A DNA stretch of 64,000 nt from contig JARFIW010001469.1 in assembly GCA_036346225.1 (NCBI GenBank), positions 5,798,001 to 5,862,000 on the forward strand, given 5' to 3'. Of the stretch, positions 10,976 to 23,800 are shown piece by piece. The position numbers and the translations under genes were made by a program. The notes under the pieces are model-generated. The model was not told the origin of the DNA and did no database searches. It saw nothing but the letters and a program-made list of their open reading frames with translations. The DNA comes from Platerodrilus igneus (taxonomy: Eukaryota > Arthropoda > Insecta > Coleoptera > Lycidae). Each line of letters starts with the position of its first letter. The first letter of the stretch is position 1.

Positions 10976-12830
10976 GCATCTTGCAATATTGTTACAAGAT
11001 TTTGTATAAACAGTATCTTTAATGAAACAAAAGTAGGTGACCTCGGCAACAAACTCAGTATTGCAATTGTTAGGTAGCAATTATAGAATGCACAACTTGG
11101 TTGAACTGCGACTAGCTAACCAATTATGGCAATACACATGATCTAAAAATGAACAAACTATAATGCTTTGGCGTTACTAAACAAACACAAACAGAATAAA
11201 AAAAAAGAGGAAAATTAAACGAATAGACAACTTAATATGGATAATACCCTGTATAAATCTGATTTTATATATAGTGTGTTCAATAAGCAAGACATTTCAA
11301 TAAATTGTTGTAGTAAAATCATAAACTAAAAATCACAAAAGCATTATTTTATGTTAAAATACATATTAGGACGAAACACAGGTTCACAAATTATTTACAC
11401 CACATAAGGGTAAACAAAATATATACAACTAAATTTTTATAGCAGTCATTTCATTTGAAAGAAGATTTTAAAATAAAGAAGTAAATAATGGTGAAATTAT
11501 TTCGACAGGATACATATCATAACTATGTCAAACATAGGACAGTTTTTTCCAAATTTTAATAAGATAAATTAGAATTAATATTTCATAGTTGTAATACAAA
11601 GAAACCCCCATACACACTTTAAGCTTGTTTACCTAAAACCCAGACGCTGAGTAGGAGAAATTCATAAACAAGTTGCAGCTGATTTAATCATAACATACCA
11701 AACAATGTAAAATGTTACAATGTATTCATTTTATATTGCGAAATACTGAAGGAAGCACGAAACATTAACCAGTATATCACATGACATCACAGTATTTCCA
11801 ACGATTCATTCCATAAACCCAATAGGAAGACACCATGATAAAACCTCCGACCAAATGTAAAAAAGAGGGGGAATTAAATGACAATAATTACATCTGAGGG
11901 TAAATTAATTATCCGCAAACCTTCAACAAAACCACATGGGCATGCGAACGTGAACAGGTTGCCATAGATATCCTGAATGTTATCCAAAATAACCAAAAGT
12001 TACATAAAGACGAAAATATTTTAAATAGAATCACCGTGTTCTATAAACCATACTTGCAAAACTTCAATTTTTCAGAATTTATAGTTTTCAAGATACTTCT
12101 AATGAAAGCCTGTCATGAGAGATCCTCTAGATAGAAAATTTTATCAAACTAAATAATACTATTTTCAAGACACATTTGTAACGACATTGTTATTAAGTAC
12201 ATATACAATATGTTAGCAAAGTTTTTAATTTGATACTTGTTATTCCAGGTCTGGCATTGGAATGCGACATTTATATTATATTGTAATATTTAGAAATTTA
12301 AAGATTATTTAAAATAGTATTCATCAAATATAGCTTTAAACAAACGTTCCTATAGTACTTTTTACTTTCTGCAAAATGTTTGATATGGTTCTCAACTGCA
12401 CATAAAGTCCATTTATTCGTTTTTTTCCAATATCATTTAGCTTATCGAGCTCATGGAATCATTTCGTTACCTTTTGAACCTCATACATCTTAATGGCAAA
12501 CACCTAGGGTGAAAATTTTATGTTTCGGAAAATTAATCACATGTGGCTTAAAAATTCAAGCAAAACTATTGGAGATATTATTCAAGTTGTAGCAAAAACC
12601 AGAATTTTATCATTTTCAACATCTAATCTGCATAATCGACATTTTCTAGGACGTCATAACATGGTAGAGTAATGATTCATCTCAAAATTTTGACCAATAA
12701 CTTGAAGTGCAACCTCACACCAAACTAATTTTCCAGCACAAAAGTTTTTTATGTCACTGCTTATGTCGTTTTACAAACATATCTAAAGTTCTATTTAATA
12801 ATATAACCAATAAATTAAAATCAATTAGCT
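10976..12830. other. Unassigned AT-rich sequence
   Basis: No coding region or named repeat was seen. Every frame is broken at short intervals. Confidence 0.5.
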
Positions 12831-12950
12831 TAAACTCTTTATTCGAGATCTTACAAATTCGCAGTAAAATGCAAGTCCAATAATAAGTGCTAAACTCTTT
12901 ATTCGAGATCTTACAAATTCGCAGTAAAATGCAAGTCCAATAATAAGTGC
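12831..12950. repeat. Perfect 60-bp tandem duplication
   Basis: Positions 12831-12890 and 12891-12950 are identical over the full 60 bp, beginning TAAACTCTTTATTCGAGATC. There is no third copy. Perfect identity in an otherwise decayed region suggests a recent replication-slippage or repair event, or an assembly duplication. Confidence 0.97.
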
Positions 12951-13795
12951 ATCTTGTAGGAAAAATGGAATTGACGATTAGATTTTGATAAAGGTAAACT
13001 GAAGATTGAATCGAACACTACACAATATATTAATCCAAAAAGTGTAAAACAGTGACAAGTTTATTTGTTAAACAGGTTGGAGCTGACTATCACTGACCTA
13101 CACCTATAAGCATTTAGTACATGAGATAAACACGAACACCACTACCACACTTATTAAACCTTTCCAAAATGATAATGCATAACTTGATGTGACAGTCTTG
13201 AAATAAACTGGGCTCAAACTAGTCTTTTGGCCACATTGATTAACTACCGCTCAGTTATTAAACAATAGCTGAAGGAAAAGTAGCCCCACACAATTCCTAT
13301 CAAAATGCTGAAATGTGTAACATTCCATTGCCAGACTCTTGATTAAATATATATTAAGATTTTAAGTGTATTAAACCTCATTATTCGTAAATGGCAAAAC
13401 ATATACGTGAGTAGGCCAAAATTAAAATTAGTATGCAATATTTACAAAAAACGACACAAAACAAATTCCAACGACGTCTTACATACATGCACTTACCGTA
13501 CTATCTTAATCTTTCTCCTGGAATGGTTAGTTGGAATAGTTCTCTAGAATTGGCTGTCTCATAGCGCCAAGTTGTGTTTAATGATCTGAGAAACATCAAT
13601 GAACATCAATTCTCTTTGTTCATGAATGTTAATTGATAAAATGATCAGGGTAATATGTTAAACCTTTTTTGGTAATCCATTGGATGACAAATTGGACATG
13701 GATATAACCAAACGTGTTCATTGGATAGCATAATGGAAAACTGGGGCTTCTTCCTTCATCAATCTTTTATCACATAATTGGGGGACTTTGAACCG
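12951..13795. other. Unassigned sequence, somewhat GC-richer in its second half
   Basis: No gene is certain. From about 13540 base composition is more balanced than its surroundings. If the candidate exon at 13796-13909 is real, this would be its 3' untranslated region. Confidence 0.3.
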
Positions 13796-13909
13796 TCAAG
13801 GCACCTGGCGATAGCAACCGTCAATGGAATTGATTGGGAAATGGAAACCCCAGCCAGTGTTGCTACAACTTGGACCTGACGATGCAATGGGAGAAGCACC
13901 TTGGCATTT
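13796..13909 (-). CDS. Candidate terminal exon of an unknown gene (weak)
   Basis: On the minus strand a pyrimidine-rich stretch ends in TTGTTTATAG, a plausible splice acceptor. A 114-bp frame of balanced composition follows and ends in TGA. It would encode 37 residues rich in Ser, Gly, Cys and Pro (ending GCYRQVP). The next frame over is also open for about 49 residues, so the phase is uncertain. No upstream exon, domain or family was recognised. It may equally be non-coding. No function is proposed. Confidence 0.2.
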   Translation of the reverse strand, partial: KCQGASPIASSGPSCSNTGWGFHFPINSIDGCYRQVP

Positions 13910-14839
13910 CTATAAACAATAAAACATGGGCATTATTACATGTTTTTCATTACATTTGATAAATAGTGATCAAGTGTCTTTTTTTATCAAAAAATTGTGA
14001 ATTACTATATAGCCTTGCAATATTTTCAGAACACAAGAAAACATTTGATGTAATTTGAGCAAATTGCTCTTTAATAAAAAAATCATTTATGGGCTAAATA
14101 TACCTTAACAAGATTCCACAAACCAACATGGTGATACATTTAGTAAGTTCTTAACAAGTTGCAGCGAGTACCATGTTTGCTTTTTGTTGTTTCCTAATAT
14201 TTAGTTAATTATATCTAACTTCAATATAATGAAAAGTATTTGCATTCTTTACTAGTATGTAAGAGACATGGCAGCATCTAAAAAAGAGTCTTCATTATCA
14301 TATGAAACTTTTAGGTAGTCATGATGACACATTAGCTAACCGTGATTTTATACACATCTGATGATTTTATATAATCAAATACTTATAATTATAATATATA
14401 TAATAAAATACAGTATTTTTAAAGAATTTTACAATAGTGTTTATTCAATTAAGAGCTATAAGAAATTAGATTTTCATGGTCAGGCAGAATGTTAAAAGTT
14501 CTATGCGAGTTTCTATCGGTTATATTTAAAAATAAAAAGTCCAGATTATCTGACCTCCATAAGAAAAACAGTTCCTCTGCCGTTGATGTGCAAAAACAAT
14601 GAAACCACAGCAAATTTCTTGGTTCAATTATAAAAACAGAATACCTTAATTCATAGACATTTTATAAAGACACGAAAGTCAACTTTCAGCATCGACATGT
14701 ACAAACTTGACCATTGAAGTAATAGCAAACATCTCAAAAGCAAAACAAATATTGGAAACATCATAAAAAAATATTCGAAATATTTGAATATATCTATCAA
14801 TTTAGTGGACAAATATGTTGAACAGTTTAATGTAAGCAT
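13910..14839. other. Unassigned AT-rich sequence
   Basis: No gene or repeat was recognised. Confidence 0.5.
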
Positions 14840-15130
14840 AAATGCAAGTTAGGATTGGGTATAACACTGACAGACAGACAGTAGTTCAAGTATGCATGCC
14901 ATCAGATAATGAGAATGACGAAATTGAAAGAATGTAAGCTGAATTAGTGTTATTCAGAGAAAGGTTGCTAGCCATAAGGGAGATAAAAATGGTTTAAGAG
15001 AAGACGGGAAGCATAACAGAATGGGAAGAATGCAGGAAACGGATAGAACCAGTGAGAGAGAAAGAGGAAGCGAACAAAGAGGGAAAGTTAAAGAGAACGA
15101 GTGAGCACCAGAGAGAGATAGAAAACCCAA
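14840..15130 (+). pseudogene. Decayed LINE endonuclease fragment with purine-rich tail
   Basis: A frame reading VQVCMPSDNENDEIERM matches the strand-helix block of RTE-type endonucleases (compare VQVYMPTTQYEDEEVEKVY in the copy at 39.5 kb). Residues about 55 codons later resemble the following helix. The rest is lost. The last ~140 bp are strongly purine-biased on the plus strand. Confidence 0.45.
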
Positions 15131-16550
15131 ATGCTAATTAAAAAGATCAGAGTGCCAGTAATAAATTTGTTAAGCAATTCAAAGCCCTATCATATAAAAG
15201 AAGTATTAGATGCAATCTCTCAGTCACCCACGACAATTCCAAGGATAGAAAGCAAAAGATAAAACACATACAGAAAATCTACTAACATTTGCAAAACCCT
15301 TTAAAACAATTTTTTTAGTAGTAGACGAACATCAACCAATATTTATAGAATTCATACAATTTATAAGTGCAAAATAATATAATCACACAACCAAAGTATA
15401 ATGCCGATAAAGAATGTGTATTTTTGTAAATATGGAGAAACAGAACAACCAAATTAAATATTTAAAAGAATCACATTTAAAACAAAGGATATAAAAGTAA
15501 TCAAGGCGATTACAACAATACATTTGGGAATGATCATGATGTAAACAGTTAGAAATTTTCCTAAAACTGAGCAATCAATTAAAAAGCAAGTTAGAGCAAA
15601 ACTTTTTATTATCACCAGCATGCCAATGTTATCATGAAAGTAATAACATTCATCCCTTGATTGAACAAATCATAATCTGTAGACATGGATAAATTAAAGG
15701 TTAATAGTTGATTGTCGTGCAACACAATACCCGGAATTATATTTGTTGATAAATATAAATTGTAACTATTATGTTCCTATAACTTTTTCAAAATAAACAT
15801 TTCTATCACTAGTGACAGTGAGGTGCCTCTGTTGAAAATATCTTGTTTTAAAAGAGACTTCAAAGTCATTATTAGTTAAGATACTTGTAAGTTTTTGTTG
15901 ATTGCTTGTCAAGGTCTATGTTGCTACAATTTTAAACTATGTCATGAAGGTTTTGATGCTAACAACAAAATTATGTGCAAATAGTTAAAAAATTAGAAAA
16001 TATTTAAGAATTATCATGCATGCATGCATTTCTTTTTTAATATTCGAGAACGTTCTCATCTTAAAACACTAACAAGTGAGGTTTTATTTATTCTCCAATA
16101 ACAAAAGAAATGTATAGAGTTCAAAAAGTTATGATGGCAATAACATACACAATTACTTACTGTGTGGGTAGATAATAGAAATCTCCTTTAAACGAACACT
16201 GGCAATAAAATATTTTATTTTCTGTTGCATTTCAATATTAATACAAGTTTTTATATATTACACTTGCAGCAAAGGAAATAAAAATAGTTCTAAATAAAAA
16301 GAAGTCATTAAATAGAAAAGGTTTCAATTAGCTGATAACATCCTCTTGATATATAAATGTTGTGACGTTCAATTTCATTCAGTTGCCATAATTAGGGTAA
16401 AAGACAAAGCGTTTAAAAAGATTAATAAGGATTTAAATAACAAGGATTATCAATGTTTTTCCGTTCTGAACAGATCTGTAGCTTAAAGAAGTTTTAGAAA
16501 CAGATAGAATAGTCTTTGTGATTCAGTAAGCTAAAGAGCCGAACGATAGA
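15131..16550. other. Unassigned AT-rich sequence
   Basis: No coding region or recognisable repeat was seen. Confidence 0.5.
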
Positions 16551-17760
16551 TTTAAACAAATTGGTGCAGTCTTTAGTGTGGAACCATACCACGGCAGATT
16601 CCCGAAAGAGGACAGCAGCTTTTTAGGCACTAAGAATGAATGGCAGAGATCATAATTGGTACAGCATACTAAGACACACTGCTGTGATGGGGAAGGCAAC
16701 AAAAAAACACAACATTACCTTCAAAATACAAAAGATACCAAAAATGTTTTAAAAAATGATGGCATCCTCTATCGTAAAAGATACAGGAGTTGGAATAGTC
16801 CATTCAAATCTTCACGAGGAGACTTCTTCAGAGGTTGTGATGAGCAAGCTCAAAAAGAAGAACCGAGAACATCTTATTCGTAGGGTGCATGGAATGTTAG
16901 AAGCTTGAAGCACGTGGATAAGCTAGAGAATTTGAAAATTGAAATGGATAGATTACTATTAGATACAGTATTAGCAAAATTCAGTGGCCAGAAGCGGAGG
17001 ATTTTTGAAATGGAGACTTTAGGGAGATTCATACAGGATTGGAGAAAGGAATTCTGAGTGTGGGGATAGTCGTGCAGATAAGAGGGCAGGGAAAGAGTGG
17101 TAGTAGATTTATTTGGTTTAGGCACGAGAAAAGACAGGGGAAATAGGCTGGTAGACCTTTGCAACAAAAAATTTTTAACCATAGCAAGCACATTATTTCA
17201 ACATCATGCTAGAAAACGATACACTTGGAAGATACCAGGAGACATAAAGATATCAAACAGATTACATTTTTGATAAACAACTGTTTAGGAATCAAATAAA
17301 AGACTGTAGAAGCTAACCAGAAGCATATAGAACACACCACAACATACTGATTACGAGAGCCATGCTTAAAATGAAAAATTTGAATAAAAAGGAACAGTAA
17401 AGAGCATTTTGACTTTGAGAAATTGAAAGATAAATAATACCCATAAAAGATTTGAGAAAAAGTCAAACGAATTACTGAAAAATAAGTTAAAACCAGAATA
17501 CAAATAGGAAAAAAGAATTTACAAGAGGTTAAGGATTTCTGCTACCTAGGAAACTAAATAACACAAGAAAAAAAAAAGTGCAGAAGATATAAAAAAAAGA
17601 TTGGCACAAGGCGATGCTGCACATAACAAGAAAAAAGGCACACACTATGTTCAAAGACAACAAACATGCAAAGGAAAAGATTCCTGAAATCATATTTTGG
17701 AGCACAGCATGGGCAGTAGAAGTGAACTGTAAGGCGTTGTATTACGTTAACAATAAATTA
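16551..17760 (+). mobile_element. RTE-type LINE, subfamily B, heavily decayed copy (B1, 5' part with internal deletion)
   Basis: The 5' UTR-like start (16560-16720) matches that of the other subfamily B copies. The endonuclease follows in fragments (16890-17410), including TLASTLFQHHARKRYTWK-type residues out of frame. At about 17480 the sequence jumps directly to the RT C-terminal segment (LQEVKDFCYLG region, 17515-17560), so roughly 1.4 kb of endonuclease-RT sequence is deleted. Stops are frequent. This is one of the most diverged copies. Confidence 0.75.
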
Positions 17761-18600
17761 AATGGAAAAGAAAGAAAATTTAATATTAAACTGACAAAAT
17801 ATATGCAACACATATAAAGAATTTCGTAAATAATCATTCTTGATTAACCAGGATATTTCAAATTTTGTTTCTTTCAAAAGAATTCAGATAAAAAGTACAA
17901 CATTATACTTTTAAATACATTGTGTCCTAATAAAGAACGATGAGATTAGAAAACCGCAAACAAGATATCAGAATGTGACAAACACTGTATACAGTTCCCA
18001 TAGATAGATACAAATATACTGTTGTGGGACAACAAACTGTGTATTAAGCATAATAAAAATATACATTGTATTAACCAAAGAAGCTGACTGACAGTAATAT
18101 ATGATTTTATAGGAGGAAATAAATTAATTGGACCAGACAGGAAAGCAATAAAAACAGTTATTTACGAATCGGTCATAAGAAAACATACTAACATTAGTCA
18201 TACAAAAACGTAATATGGTGCAGTCAGAGGTTGGTATAGCAGGAAGTTACATTTTGAAAAGTAAAATTTAGAAGACAAATTAGTAGAAAGTCGAATGTAA
18301 CGCAGATACAAGAAGAATAAAATAAAGATCGATATTCTCACAGTGGCAACAAAAAAACGGCATATGATAAAATATGTGAAATTAATCTTCCACGAAGCAA
18401 AGTTTTCATACACCTGTAAGTTGAATTATTGTTGTAACCGTTTAGAAGGGTTGGGATTTGGATTGTTCACCCCATCATTAATTTTGAATTTTGGTTTGTA
18501 TTGAGTCAATGGTGGCTGTTGTTTGAAAGACATCTAATAAATAGAAATCTTTAAAAATTGAACACTTGTTCCTGGATTTTTTTAACATTAAAATAGGTGC
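17761..18600. other. Unassigned sequence between two parts of RTE copy B1
   Basis: The RTE match breaks at about 17760 and resumes at about 18610 close to where it left off. The 840 bp between may therefore be a later insertion. No terminal repeats, target duplication or coding motif could be found in it. Confidence 0.35.
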
Positions 18601-18866
18601 ATTACACAGGGAGTAGAAATCAGTAAAAAATAGGAAATAGGATGCTCGAACATGTTCTAAGTTATGAGAGAATAGTGCAGAATATATTAAAAGTAGAGAA
18701 AGAGAAAAAAAGATTGAGGTAGATCAAGATTAGACTATTGCACACAGATAATGAAATATGTAGGCTGTGGGACTTCTAGGGAAATGTGTAGGCTAGCTCA
18801 GAATAGGAAACAATGCAAGTATTCAACCAGTTCCATTCTGAAAATCTAATGATGATAAATATTTAT
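18601..18866 (+). mobile_element. RTE-type LINE 3' end (probably the end of copy B1)
   Basis: This holds the C-terminal coding remnant (…TQIMKYVGCGTSREMCRLAQNRKQ… across frames) and ends in AATCTAATGATGATAAAT, the TGATGA-type tail that closes the subfamily. Confidence 0.7.
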
Positions 18867-19370
18867 ATCAACAAAGATCAGTAGTATTTATTAACAAAAA
18901 AAAAATGAAAAAAAAATGTTCCAGATCTCACTTACCACACAAATTAATTCTTCTCATGGTACACTAACATTCTCTTCCAGTTCTTTGTTCCGTACAATAG
19001 GAAACATGGTTTACAACTTTTTCGATATGTACAATTACTCTATCAAAACCTCTTTATGTGTTTAACACAATTCTCCACGGTACATTAAAAGAAATTGTTA
19101 CGTACGCATACAACAAGTTCTTCAGTATCACTGCTAAATTTGAAAAATTTCTTTAAAAACTGTCAAAGTATGGTTTCAAGAACCTACGTTTTGTATTCTG
19201 TTGAGAATAAGTGATGCTTAAAACAATACAAAGACAACTTTACTAATACGCTCATCACATTTTGATAATCCGAGAATTACTTAGCTAACGTAAAATTAGA
19301 ATGCTTGGTTAGATAGATGCTTTTTCATGGATATCTCAGATAATTGTTAGTATTACAATATGAGGTCTTT
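18867..19370. other. Unassigned AT-rich sequence
   Basis: Nothing was recognised between the two RTE copies. Confidence 0.5.
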
Positions 19371-22300
19371 AGTGAGAAACCAGACTAAACCAGGTCCCTG
19401 AAAGAGAGCAACCGTGGGGATCAGTATGACACTCTAAGACACTACTGTGGAAACTACTATGGGAAACCACCACATTGTCAGGAAAAATTTAAAAATTTTT
19501 TATTTTTTTAACGCGTAAGCTTACCTCCCAAGTACACCCATACAGAAAATGTTTTAAAGTGGTGGCTCCTCTGGGGTAAAGGATTTCGTTAAAATAGTTA
19601 CCCATCCGAATCTCCGGGTGAGGATTGCTACGGAGGAAGCAACAAGTTAAAAAAAGAGCAGGGAACATTTTGCGAGTCGGAGCGTTGAGTGTCAGAAGCA
19701 TGAAACAAGTAGGTAAGTTAGATAATCTAAAAATGGATAGGAATAGGTTAGCATTAGACATAGTAGGGATTAGCATAGTTCAGTGGCCAGAGGTAGGAGA
19801 TTTTGGAGTGGAGACTTTAGGGTAATTCATACAAGATCTGAAGAAATTTCAGGTGTGGGGATACTCATGCAGAAAAGGATAGGACACGGTGTAGGAAATT
19901 ACCTACAAATGAACGCAAGAGTACTCAGGATTAGATTAGAATCTAAACCGGTAAATACAGTAATAATACATACATGCCCACCTCTAGCTACAGTGAGGAG
20001 AAGGTAGAAGTAATCTACAAATATATCGACAAAACCAAGATTCGTAAAAGGGCATGAAAAGTTAATAATTACAGGAGATTTTAATGCAGTGGTATGCGCA
20101 CGCAGCGAAGGAACGATAGTAGGTTTCTTTAGTTTAGGCACAAGAAATGACAGGGTCAATAAGCTGGATGAATTTTGCAATAAAAACTATTTTAACTATC
20201 ACAAAGACATTTTTTCAACGTCATGCTAGAAGTCGTTACACGTGGAAGATGCCAGGAGACATAAACAATCAAATAGATTACATTCTTGTTAGACAACAGT
20301 TTAAGACAGTTAAGACAGTTTAAGACTGTATACGCTACAAAGAAGTAGATATAGACATTGACCACGGCATCGTAATTATGAAGGCCACCATGCTTAAATT
20401 AAAAATTTTGAAAATAAAATACAAATGGACACTTTTACTTTGAGAAACTAAAAGATAAAGATGTCTACGAAAGATTTGAGAAAACATCAAATGAAGTTCT
20501 GAAAGACATCGGTAAAATCTGATACCAAGGAAGTAGAAACAGAAATGCAATAACATTAAATCCAGCTTAGATATGGGTGGCCAGAGATATTCTGGGGTAT
20601 AAACAAAAAGAAAATAAGAAGCCTTAGGTAACAACGGATGTTCTGAATTTAATAACAGACGAAAATATAAAAACGAATCAAATGAAGCAGGAAACCATAG
20701 ATACAAATCCATAAAATGGAAAATTATTCGAAAATGCAGGAAAGCTAAAGAAAAATGGACTGATGAAAAATGTGAATAGGTAGAAACTAAGATGGAAATA
20801 GGAAAAACAGACGTAGCATACAAACTAAGAATGAATTTTAGAGATATAAAACCATACAGCAAAAATATAAAGAGCGCGAGAGGAAACATCATTATAGAAA
20901 GTGGTTAGATGGCAAAAATATATAGGGAATTTATATGCAGGAGAAGAACTATCAGCATAAGAACAGGAATCAGACATTGAAAAGGAAGACAGGATATCCT
21001 ATACTAGTTTGAGTTGTCATTAAGAGGCACTGGATATAGAGGTGCACGCAGAAATTATAAGCAGTAACAGAACGTCTCTTCCGACTTGTAAGATATATGT
21101 ATGAGACAAACGCGATACCTAAAGATTTCAAACGTAACACCATAGATACTCTACCAAAAAAGCAAGGTACTGATAGATGTGATAACTTTCAAACAATAAG
21201 TTTGATAGCAAACGTGTCAAAAATATTAACTAGAATTGTACAGACATGAAAAAACAGGCTGAAGAAATACTAAGAAAATATCAATTTGGGTTTAGGCAAA
21301 ACAGGGGAACACGGAGCACCATTTTAGCTTCAAGGGTGTTATTGGAAAAACAATAGAAAAAGGAGAAAAAGTGTATATACGGTTTGTAGATCTGGAAAGA
21401 GCATTCGACTAAATAAAATAAAAAAAAAATATTCGAAATACTGAAAAAGATTTGGAGTTATAGGGATAGACGAATAGTACCCAGCTTATACAAAGAGTAA
21501 ACAGCGGTAATAGAATTAGAGCAGGAAATATTAAGAAAGGGGATGTGCCCTATGCCCGTTAATTTTTAACTTCTATATCGGAGAGGCGATGAATATTGTC
21601 AAATGCATAAAGAGATTTGGAATTATCATGCAGGGACAAACGATTGATATAGCAAGGAAGCAATTCTTGATGAAATGGAAACAGTACTAACAGAGGGATA
21701 AGTATGAAAATTAACAAAAAATAAAACTAAAGTATTACTATGTAAAGGATGGGGTAAATTAGTCACAAACCAGAATACAAATGGGAAAGGAGAACTTGCA
21801 ACACGTTAACGATTTCTACTACCTTGGAAGTCAAATAAACCAAGATGGGAAGAGTACAAAAGATATAAAAAAACGATTAGCACAAGGGCACGCTGCATTT
21901 AGCAAGAAAAACCAACTTCTATGTTCATAAACAATAAACAGAAACTAGGAAAAGATTGCTGAAAGCATATGTGTGAAGTACAGCACTGTACGGTTGTGAA
22001 ACGTGGACAGTAGGAGGAGCGGTTAGGAAAAATGTAGAATCCTTTGAAACGTGGTGTCTACAGACGTATGATGAAGGTATCATGGACAGACAAAGTTAAG
22101 AAGAAAGAGGTTCTCGAAATGGTAGGAGAAGCAAAAAATACTTAGAAAACAGTAAAAAATAGGAGAAATAACATAATAGAACACATACTAAGACATGATG
22201 TGATATATTAGAAGCTGAGAAAAGAAAAGAGAGGTATGGGTAGACCCAGATTAGATTATTGCACACAGATAGTGAAAGATGTAGGTTGGAATTTCAGGGA

Positions 22301-22392
22301 AATGTTTAGGTTAGCTCAGAATAGAAAACAATGGAGGTTTAAAGGTCCAACCCATTCTAGGACTGAAGACCTAATGATGATTACAATATAAA
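19371..22392 (+). mobile_element. RTE-type LINE, subfamily B, near full-length but degenerate copy (B2)
   Basis: This copy of about 3.0 kb contains, in order, the 5' UTR (19371-19620), the apurinic-type endonuclease (about 19670-20400, including ILRVGALSVRSMKQVGKL and ITGDFNA), a Lys-rich linker, the reverse transcriptase (about 20900-21900, including FGFRQNRGTR and FVDLERAFD across frames) and the C-terminal Cys/Trp-rich segment to about 22330. It closes with ACCTAATGATGATT. Dozens of stops and frameshifts make it a fossil. LINE proteins of this type nick genomic DNA and copy their RNA at the nick. In insect annotations the endonuclease is often mislabelled craniofacial development protein 2. 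Confidence 0.85.
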
Positions 22393-22709
22393 ATGTTGAG
22401 AATTAACTGTTTCTTGTTGGAATTCTGTGATGTGTATTTGTGCATAATCTATATATGCCCAGCACGTTAGAATACCATATAAAACAAATCGACCGTTCTA
22501 GCAGTTAGTATGTCAAATTAAATACATGTTTTTCTATTCGTTCAATCCTCATTTAAATATATAATTTTACTACTTTCTTCACTTCATTGAATCGCTCAAA
22601 CTATCCCTTTGATAAGATCATGGGCGTAAATTACACATCAACTGCACAGACTTTTGAGTGAAGGAAGCTTTTATGAAATATTACAAGAGTATCATTTTGT
22701 AGTGTGATT
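22393..22709. other. Unassigned spacer
   Basis: No LTR or other boundary could be recognised between the RTE tail and the copia-like remnant. Confidence 0.4.
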
Positions 22710-23800
22710 ATGGAATTAGATGGAGTGGAAGTCAACCTTCGTGATGCTGAAAATTCGACAATATGGAAAACTAACATCATGTTGATGCTAAAGCATAAGC
22801 GCTTCTATGAGGCAATACTATCTACATACAAAAACCGTGAGCTTACTATCCCTACAATTGACCAATGAAACTAAATTTTCAGCCTATGAAACAAAGAAAT
22901 TGAAATGTGGTTGCTGATCTAGATGCTCAAATTTTAATCCGTACCTCAGTAAGAGAGGATTTGTGCTCGATATTGTCAGCTTGCTCAAATGCAAGTTCTA
23001 TATGGAACAAAGGATGTTTTTGAACAAAGCTCTACACAAAGGTTAGATCTGCTCTATACCAATTTGTTAACCTACGTAACGGATCTTGACTTTAACATTG
23101 CCACTCACTGACAGTCATGCAATAGAAAATATTGCAAAATAAATCAAGGTTGAAAACGGTTCTATTATGGTAGATGAGGCAATCCATTCAATGATGCTAC
23201 CCGCACAGTGTTCTGAACTTTGGAATACCTGGTCTGCAGCAATGCCAAAAGAAAACCAAACTATCCTAAAATTGCTCGAGCAACTAAACCTGAAGGATTG
23301 CTTCTGAAAAATAGTGATGGTATTCATTACTGCAAAGAAAGCAAAGAAAAGGGAACGCAAGAAAGGCGAATCTACGCAATACAATGGTAGACATTCTAAG
23401 AAATTATCGCTCCGTTGTTTTGCATGAAAGAAATTCGATCACATAATGGACTTCTCCAGCAAGAGCGTACTAAAGAAGCATGTGGAAAATACGCAGCGTA
23501 AGCAACAGCAAACCAGTGAAAGACCAGTTAGGGATGGTATTTTAGCAGGATACAAACTCTGAATCAACCAGATGCTACCTGATTAAATCAACAACTACTA
23601 AGTTTAAAGAGAAGATTTCAAATTCGGAAACGTCATTCCATCTACGCAAAGTTGAAAATGGTTTAAATCGTTTATTCACATTACAAGTGTCTGAAGTTGT
23701 TCGGGTATGTAATTCTGAATTGATCTACGCATTTGCACAGGGCAACATTCAAATTGTATTAACTTTCCAAACTCTGCAAAATTCTAAGACACACAGCAGT
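22710..23800 (+). pseudogene. Ty1/copia-like Gag and protease-region remnant
   Basis: The ATG frame at 22710 reads for 52 codons (STIWKTNIMLMLKHKRFYEAI, the copia Gag N-terminal W-x8-L pattern) to a stop. Frameshifted pieces follow. They include ADLDAQILIRTSVREDL (family D-A-x-A-x-x-I-x-x-S), FEQSSTQRLDLLYTNLLTY, a VDEAIHSMMLP block and a Lys-rich stretch. A ruined zinc knuckle follows near 23410, reading CFA-stop-KKFDH where CxxCxxxGH is expected. At 23650-23790 a piece (VCNSELIYAFAQGNI) resembles the strand after the copia protease active site. Integrase and RT were not found downstream, nor were LTRs. The element is dead. Confidence 0.65.

Noticed and set aside
20335..20892. Open frame of 185 codons on the minus strand
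   Set aside because: It is the antisense of the RTE linker and RT start of copy B2. Its Phe/Leu/Ser-rich content is the usual shadow of Lys/Glu-rich coding; the same shadow appears at 30407-30973 and 45933-46388.
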